DNA from: Talaromyces rugulosus
Taxonomy: Eukaryota; Ascomycota; Eurotiomycetes; Eurotiales; Trichocomaceae
Direction: 5' to 3'
DNA length: 64,000 nucleotides
Assembly (NCBI RefSeq): GCF_013368755.1
Contig: NC_049563.1
Span: forward strand, 124,001-188,000
Shown: positions 57,266 through 64,000 of the stretch, one piece after another
Layout: each line of letters begins with the position of its first letter
How positions within the stretch are numbered: the stretch's first letter is position 1
The notes under the pieces: generated by a model
Databases searched by the model: none
Seen by the model: only the letters and a program-made list of their open reading frames with translations
Told to the model about the DNA's origin: nothing
Program-made: the position numbers and the translations under genes

Positions 57266-58810
57266 TCAAATGATGTAGCGATACCTCGGAATACCATCGT
57301 GATCAATCTGTGGGTCAATATCGAGTTCTTCCAGTGGACCGTATATACGATCCAGCTTCCTATTTTCCAACCAAAGTAATAGGCTCTGCGCTAATGCAAC
57401 AGCTGATGACAACAAAGCAAACGCACAGCACACCCAAGATCCTGTGCGATACAGTGGTGCTTGGCTCGATGGAAACATGTTCGTGCCCAGAAGAGGTCCG
57501 CATTGTCCTAGAGTCATTATAATCCAAAATCCTCCAGCACGTTTAGAGCTAGTTGAGTTGGTATTCGCGGTCCACACAAGAACAATGGAAGTCGTCACAA
57601 AAATGAGTACAGCAAGGAAGGTCCCAATATACCTCGAAGTGACAGACTCTGTTGTGCCTAGCAAAATAAAACCAATTGCCGAGAGCAAAGAAAACAGGGC
57701 TGCGAAGGGCCCTCGAAGTCGCATTCGGTCCGAAAGCAAAGATACTACTATGATGAGAATGAAACATAAGAAGTAAGGTGGCGCGACTAGGCCATTTGCT
57801 TCCACTGTAGTAAAGCTCCCCATCTCGGAAACGATAGTCGGGAGAAAAAGAGGCAGAGACGCAAAGCTCACGTTGTTGCTAAAGTTCATAATTGCAAAAA
57901 GATAATCTTTCAAACTGTGAGCAAGATCACAGGCTTATCACTGAGAGATACGCACTTTTGTAGTCTAGGAATGCTTCACCAACTTGACCGAGCTGAAGAC
58001 CATCGTGCTGGTGGTCCTCTGGCTGGGAGCCGGCAATCTGACGAGCCACCTCCCTCTCTTTCTCGTTTAAGAAGCGAGCCGTTGAGGGCGAGTTGGGTAG
58101 GAAGAAAAATGTAATAACCGCTAAAAGGACCGTGGGGACTCCTTCAATGATAAACAAGAACTTCCACGAGCTTATGCTGGACCAGGCATGGCCTAGTCCA
58201 TATGCTAGGACACCTCCGTAGACATTTGCCAATGCTGCTCCAGACAAGAAAATTCCAAATCGTCTTCCGAGCATCTCTCGAGGGTAGAAGAAAGAGAAAT
58301 AAAGGGGAACCCCTGGACCAAACATTGTCTCTGCAAACCCGAGGAAGAACCGACATACCATCAAACCAGGCCAGCTTGTGGCTGTGGCTTGAAGTGTGCT
58401 CGCCACCCCCCAAAACACGACGACTGCTGATACCCACATGTGAGGTTTAAATATCTTCCACCCAAGAGTTGTGAATGAAATATGATATATCCAATGTAGA
58501 AGATATTTCCTAGCCACTCGTAGCGGTTTCCGGAGAGGTCGATGTCATCTTCAAGCCCGATGGTCTTTGCATTTCCTAAGTTCGAACGCTGGGGTAAGCT
58601 TCCAATTAGCTTTGGTCATGAACGATTGCATCTGAAATATCTGTTACTTACATCCAAGACAGAAAATGTGTACAGGACAAAACAGAGAGGTAGTAGGTGG
58701 AGATCTAACTTGCGCACTACCTTACGTTTCTCCTCTTCAGTAAAAGGTTGCGTAGGTCGTACAGCAGGAGCATTCTCAAGCGCAAGGCACTGTTCACCCT
58801 TTTCGTCCAT
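57266..58810 (-). pseudogene. MFS transporter (ACS family) broken by a one-base frameshift
   Basis: From the ATG at 58810 the joined exons read LDRSNLGNAKTIGLEDDIDL and YEWLGNIFYIGYIIF, the usual ACS start. The frame then breaks after IIF: sequence continues in the next frame as TTLGWKIFKPHMWVSAVVVFWG, where an added base in the CA-TTC context (58475/58476) would restore the family sequence. The downstream body is coherent to the stop at 57266, with an intron using the acceptor GAAAG before AATTATC. Either the gene is a recent pseudogene or the base is a sequencing error. A paralogous, intact transporter is at 62549, so loss of this one could be tolerated. Confidence 0.62.
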
Positions 58811-58931
58811 TTTGAACTGTCGTCGATATAGACAAAGGAGAAAAAGCTTCACATGTTAATGACCTTCTGGCCATTTAACAGAGATAATTAAATGAAGAAG
58901 AATTCCGGGGATTGCGTGTGGCTTCGGTATC

Positions 58932-60280
58932 TTACCGAGTCTCCTCCCCAGCAGCGGTCTCATGGGGTGATAGCGGAGAGGCAAAATTCCCAGTTGTGGC
59001 CACTTGATTCTTGTAGGGCATATGCAAAATGGATGCACGGGCATTGTTGGCGATCGTGTATGAGAGATCTTGCGAAGGTGCAACGACTTGTCCTAGAATG
59101 CCCAGTTCATACGCTTTCGTCGATGTTGGCTCTAAGGGACCTATTGTGCCGTTGCGACCGTAGAAGTGGAATATCAGACGACATTGAGGAGACTGGTCGA
59201 GTTGTGGGAATAAATTTTGAGTATAGGCGCGAACATCGGCTAGGAACTCGTCAATCTGGCTAATGAGAATAGGGTCTCGGATGACCCCAATGAATATGGT
59301 ACGATATCCCAGTTTCTCGACACCTTCTAGCTTCACTTGGTAAACCGGGGTTGGTTTAAACTTGGCCCCTCGAACTCGCACCGTTTTCTCAGTTAGCTGC
59401 TCATACGAGGCATTGTCAAGTAGCAAGACGCCCCCAGGACCCGGAAGTCGATCGGGTCGGGTCTTTTCGTATAGTGTATGACCGGCGACTGAGATAGGTG
59501 TGCATCGTTCTTTAGGTGAGAGAGGTGTCAAGTCAAAGGAGTCACTCCGCATAGTGGCAATCATTGAACGCCCTTTAGGGACAGCACAAATGCCACCACA
59601 TTCCATAATTTTCCCCATATGCCAGGCCACTCCCGGCTGAACACCATGGTGCATAGAGAAGGCAGCAAACGGTGCCGGATCATACGAACGCCCACCAAGA
59701 ACGATATCTGGGCTGTGTTCAAGAGCTCTCAAATATCTTCAACTCGATACAATCAGTGAACCGAAATCACGAGGCGAGAACACAAAAGTACTCACGGTTC
59801 TGCGCCCATCTGACCAACAATGCCAATTGTTCTGTCTACGCTGTCCACTGTCAGTTCTTCCACTGGTCCACATGGTCCAACCTTCCCGTTGGTTATGCGG
59901 TCCTTGATCATAGTTTTATCGAATCCGGCGGCGATGGTTGCGACTTTAAACGAGAAGCCTTCCTGTTGGGAAATTTCAAGAACTATGTCGAGCATCTCTT
60001 GGACATGTTTATCACTGCCATCTCCACCCACTGATCCGATTAAGATTTTTATTTTCTTATAGAAACAGGCCTGAAGGATGGGCCTCAAGTCCCTTATGTA
60101 CGACTCTCGCCCACAGGTCATTTTATTCAAGCCAAGCTTGTATGGACCACCATCAGTCGAGCCTGAATCGACAATAATTGCCTTTGGCGAATATTTCTCA
60201 ATGCCATACCAGAGATGCTCAGCTCTGTATCCATAGCCTAGCCTGGCATTTGGAGTGAGGATGCTGAAATCGGAAGACAT
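58932..60280 (-). CDS. AtuA-like / DUF1446 family protein
   Basis: Two exons (intron 59737-59795) give 429 residues. The sequence contains IIVDSGSTDGGPYKLGLNKM, ILIGSVGGDGSDKHVQEML, AGFDKTMIKDRITNG, DIVLGGRSYDPAPFAAF and ECGGICAVPKG, the conserved core of the acyclic-terpene-utilisation AtuA/DUF1446 family. In Pseudomonas, AtuA belongs to the citronellol/geraniol catabolic gene group; its biochemistry is not settled. The C-terminus ends AAGEETR, shorter than family members, which usually continue with a FSVYHL-like strand, so the 3' end may be truncated or its last exon missed. It lies upstream of the broken transporter (same strand) and divergent from the cyclase. Confidence 0.8.
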
Positions 60281-60670
60281 CGTGCTTTCTTTCCACTGAA
60301 AATTCGTAAGTTCTATCACTCTCAAGGAACAGGCACAGCTTACAGCAAGATTTTATCCGTTTTTATTTGTAGTATGTTTCAGAGAACTCTTGTTACTCAA
60401 TTCCCCGCTCTAAGTTTCCTCGGGATCATGCCGATGGTAGTGGGCCGGCATCATACCGAGTGATACAAGCATTCCCCGCAACTGGTGCAGCCCACCACCA
60501 AACCGTGAAGAGAAAAAGAACTAACTTCCTTCTAGGTTTATAACAGAACCAGCTAAAGTTATAAAGTTCGATATATTGAGGCTCATCTCCTGAACAGGCA
60601 TCTTCCATGCCGAGATTTGTTGACCGTGCCTGGAGATATTTTGTTTTCTTATTGCAACGCCAGGTTCATC
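60281..60670. promoter_or_regulatory. Divergent promoter of AtuA-like and cyclase genes
   Basis: 390 bases between two divergent starts, suitable for joint control. No palindrome was recognised. Confidence 0.4.
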
Positions 60671-61979
60671 ATGACTTTGGCCCGGCTATTCCCATTCAAG
60701 TTTAGTCGGCTATTGAGAAAGAATAATCAGGCTGAGGACCTTGGGAACTTGAAGTCTTGCGAAATAACGACTGTCCTGGCTAATGTGCAGCGGCCGGCGT
60801 TCGATGAGCTACCTCTGAGAAAAGGAGACCCAAAAGGTTCGGCCTGGAATTTATGGGGTAAAGATGATGAACTTGGGACATTGAACTTGATTACTAAAGA
60901 TTTCACTCGAGCTGCTGCCACCGAGATAAAGGTGGGCAAAGCGATTAGTTTGAAGTATGAAGAAGGCATCCAACATGTATTGAATTGTACGGTTTATATG
61001 TGATTCTATAGTTTGCCGATCAATGTTCCTATGAAGCCTATGAATCCGCGGAGGAAAGCTTGCTCTCATACTATCATTGCTAAAGGATACGCAAATGATG
61101 ACGAGGTAAGGCGCCATGTTGGCCGAAAGATGAAGATGGAGATTAATCGACATTCAGTTAGACTTCAATACGCAAAGCTCTAGCCACTGGGATGGACTGA
61201 GGCATTACCCTTATTCGGAGACACAACAATTCTATAACGGTGTTGTTCAAGACGATATATCTGGCGAGAAAGCAAACAGCAAAATCGGTATACAAAGTGG
61301 GTTTTCCTTTTCTCGGCAGGATCTTTTCTCTATTACATTTAATTCTGATAATATTCTTAGATCTTGCATCTCACCCATTAGTCACTCGAGGCGTGCTTCT
61401 TGATTGGTACTCCTATTCGCTAGATAAGAAACTTCCACACAGTCCATTTACGAACCAAAGTATACCGCTATGGCAGCTGCTAGAAGTCGCCCGGGAACAG
61501 CGAGTGAGCTTTCGAAGAGGAGATATACTTTTGATCCGGACCGGTTGGACTGCGGTCTACAACAAACTTACTGATGGGGAAAAGATAGATCTTGGAGGGC
61601 GTGAACATAGAGCATCGTGTGGGGTTGAAGCAACTAGGGATGCAATCCGTTGGCACTGGGAGCAAGGATTCGCAGCTGTGGCTACTGACACCGTAGCCTA
61701 CGAGTCATGGCCGTCTACAAAGCCTTGGGGGGTTAGTATGCATGAGGTACGCCTGCTTGGTGCCTTTTTCCTAAACAAATACAAGACTATTTCAATGCTG
61801 ACTTCGTGTCGTAGGTATTTCTTAGCGGATGGGGGATGCCTATCGGAGAAACTTGGGATTTAGAAGAACTCAGTGAGACCTGTAAACAGCTTGGGCGCTG
61901 GACTTTTATGTTGACAAGCCAACCACTTCATCTCCCAGCTGGTGTTGCAAGCCCTCCCAATGCGACCGCTATCTTCTGA
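60671..61979 (+). CDS. Putative cyclase (PF04199, kynurenine-formamidase-like metal hydrolase)
   Basis: Five exons (introns 60955-61011, 61106-61157, 61297-61360, 61747-61814) give 355 residues; joined length is a multiple of three. Metal-binding motifs of the cyclase family are present: SSSHWDGLRHYPY (HxGxxxD-like), and VATDTVAYESWP. GIQNLASHPLVTRGVLLDW and RRGDILLIRTGW precede them; the C-terminus has HLPAGVASPPNATAIF. Family members are Mn/Zn-dependent hydrolases (arylformamidase, isatin hydrolase) or are unassigned. Fungal forms of about 350 residues often sit in catabolic clusters beside MFS permeases, as here. Substrate unknown. Confidence 0.83.
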
Positions 61980-62548
61980 TGGATATTTTGCATTTTCAAC
62001 ATATGAAATTCGGATTTAAGGAATTTGTTACTATCCCATAGAATAGACACAGTGGCATCTAGTAGTCACATTAGAATTGAGTACAATTTGAATAAAGATA
62101 TACTTCCAAATTTTCCGCCTCTTTCCGGTTCATACTTATCAAATGTTATCATGTTAGAGCTCACTCAGTGACTAGTACTTTGTTTCTCTTGCTCGAGCAC
62201 GACGGGATGATCCCGCGATAGCCAGAGCCCTCGGCAAAATGCCGAAGCCCCCGCATATTGTACTGGCATCAATTGATCATGCGGAATGCTAAGCATGCAG
62301 CTCAAACCAATACCGCATACTACTAGAAGTCAACTGATCCGCCATTCCCGAAAAAAAAACTATTTGCAGCTCTCGGTCGAGTCCAATAACACTCACGGAT
62401 ATATATTAAACATTAAGAACTACCATGCTGTGATAAATTGATGGTTCAACATTTAAACGTTATATCAATTGAAACCGTTGATGTTTCTACATCAACTTGC
62501 TTCCCACATATCCCTACCCCAAAGACCGACAAAGAAGATTAGTGTAAA
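61980..62548. other. Spacer, promoter of MFS transporter
   Basis: 3' flank of the cyclase and 5' flank of the next transporter. No gene is supported. Confidence 0.4.
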
Positions 62549-64000
62549 ATGGACGATTCCAAAAATGACTCGAAAAATATTGAGAACGCTATTGCCAACG
62601 ATCCACTTGCAAGATATTCAGATGCACAAAAGACCAAAGCTCTCCGAAAATTGGATTGGAGTCTAATTCCACTGTATGAGTTTTCCTGGGTGTCCAAGTT
62701 TATCAAATGCAGCTTTCTAATGACAATCAGGCTTGGGGTTATATACATGCTTTCTTACATCGACCGTGGAAACATTGGAAATGCCTACACGGCGGGAATG
62801 GGCAGTGCCTGGGGCATTGCTTCTAATCAATATTCCTGGATAATTACTGCATACTATCTGGCTTATATTGCTTTCCAATGGTTCATTCTTCTGTGGAAAG
62901 TTATTTCACTTCCTGTAAGCCAGATCTTGTTCCTTAGCCCCAAAATTGAGCCGACGCCAACATTGGACAGGCATGGGTCGCGCTCATGGCTCTTAGCTGG
63001 GGCATAACGAGTATATTGCAAGCTGCGACAACAAATTTCGCCGGGTTAATGGCCTTGCGGTGCCTTCTTGGAGTATTCGAAGCTGGGTTTGCTCCCGGTG
63101 TTGCATTGTTTCTCTCGTTTTTTTATCACCGCTCGGAGATGGCATTCAGGTATGGACTTTTTATCTCGTTTTCGCCAATTGCCAACTGCTTCGCGTCTGC
63201 CATGGCGTACGGTATTGTTCACGCAAGAACTTCGCTATCTTCATGGAAATTGCTCTTTATTATTGGTCAGTGTTACATGTTTCTGCTTTCTGTTATTGAA
63301 AACCCGCAAGTTTCTAAGTCTTTGATCAGAGGGTATACCCACTTTATTGATGCTGCCTTTGGCCTACATTTTTCTTCCCAAAGCACCGGGTCACTGTCGA
63401 TTTCTTAACCAAATAGAAAATGAAATCGTGTCCCTTCGCGCCGCACAGGGGCGGGGACATGAAGAAGAAGGAAAGCTTAACTTTAAACAAGTTTGCACCG
63501 CTTTCTATGACTACAAGAATTATATTCAAGCAGTCATAGCATTCTGCTTGAACGTAAGTAGCGCTCCAAATTCTTCCATCTAATAAATCACGTCTAAACA
63601 CTCTCCGTACTGCAGTCCGCCTTTGCCGCGTTACCTGCGTTTTTGCCAACCATCATCGAAGATATTGGTTATTCTTCTGTTCAATCACAAGGCCTCTCCG
63701 CGCCTCCGTACCTGGTTTCTTACTTTATTTGTCTCCTTGTTAGCTTCTTTTCCGATAGGTTCAAAAACCGCTCCGTATTTCTCAGCTCTCTAAGCATCAT
63801 TGGAGCAGTCGGGTTTCTTATCCAGGCCCTCGTGGAAACTAGCGGAGCGCGATACTTTGCAACCTATCTTATCTGTGGCGGGGTGTTTCCTGCAGTTGCT
63901 CTGACCTTCACCTGGGTGACAGATAACCAGGGTTCAGCTTCCAAGTGCGGTGCTGGCTTGGTTATCTTCGGTATGATCGGACAAACCGGATCAATCGCCG
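62549..64000 (+). CDS. MFS transporter (ACS family), 3' end beyond window
   Basis: A partial gene whose exons can be joined without breaks: MDDSKNDSKNIENAIAND, then MLSYIDRGNIGNAYTAGM, SWIITAYYLAYIAFQWF, MALRCLLGVFEAGFAPGVAL, FYDYKNYIQAVIAFCLN and LPAFLPTIIEDIG. The body is that of the same ACS subfamily as the broken copy at 57266. Introns are short; the splice at LISLP|AWVALMALSWG uses a GTAAGC donor. At the window edge it still reads in frame (IFGMIGQTGSIA), so completeness cannot be judged. Probably imports the substrate of the nearby cyclase/AtuA-like proteins. Confidence 0.85.

Overview
This window looks like nuclear DNA of a filamentous ascomycete, most probably an Aspergillus/Penicillium-type Eurotiomycete. 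The evidence is many short introns (about 45-100 nt, nearly all GT-AG), Zn2Cys6 regulators, catabolic genes clustered with transporters, a quinate (qut) cluster, and AT-rich gene-poor islands. No virus, CRISPR array, rRNA or convincing tRNA was seen. Exons were joined by hand from splice signals, reading-frame phase and family motifs. For nearly all intron-containing genes the joined length is an exact multiple of three. Family names are recalled from motifs; no search was run.

Layout. (1) 1-10.6 kb is gene-poor: an amadoriase-type FAD oxidase, an anion-type MFS permease, an OsmC-like protein and a tiny split metallothionein gene. (2) 10.6-19.5 kb: an NmrA-like protein, then two divergent pairs (2OG-Fe(II) dioxygenase/Zn2Cys6 regulator; NCS2 nucleobase permease/amidohydrolase-deaminase). 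Both divergent promoters carry clustered GATA sites and a shared CGGCCG palindrome, so this looks like a nitrogen-controlled nucleobase-catabolism module. (3) 19.8-23.4 kb: an F-box/2EXR-like protein and a CRAL-TRIO lipid-transfer protein. (4) 23.6-29.5 kb: an SDR, two tandem cupins resembling 2,4'-dihydroxyacetophenone dioxygenase, and a sugar transporter with a GC-AG intron. (5) 29.5-40.3 kb: a decayed membrane-protein gene, mannitol 2-dehydrogenase, a secreted GH89 alpha-N-acetylglucosaminidase, and an aspartic protease whose GPI-anchor tail lies behind an in-frame TAG.

(6) 41-49.3 kb is a quinate/shikimate catabolic cluster: quinate/shikimate dehydrogenase (qutB type), 3-dehydroshikimate dehydratase (qutC type), a qutA-type activator, the AROM-derived repressor qutR and catabolic type II dehydroquinase (qutE). 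Enzymes and both regulators are present; no quinate permease (qutD) lies inside the window. (7) 49.8-57 kb: an ABM-type small protein, a Zn2Cys6 regulator flanked by two MDR oxidoreductases, and a charged protein with a PIP-box-like C-terminal motif. (8) 57.3-64 kb is a putative acid/terpenoid catabolic cluster: an MFS transporter broken by a one-base frameshift, an AtuA/DUF1446 protein, a PF04199 cyclase/amidohydrolase, and a second, apparently intact MFS transporter that runs off the window.

The most promising undescribed system is the 12-19.5 kb nucleobase module. The most striking single-gene oddities are the stop codon before the protease GPI tail, the 23-residue metallothionein with an intron two codons before its end, and the non-canonical NCS2 signature.
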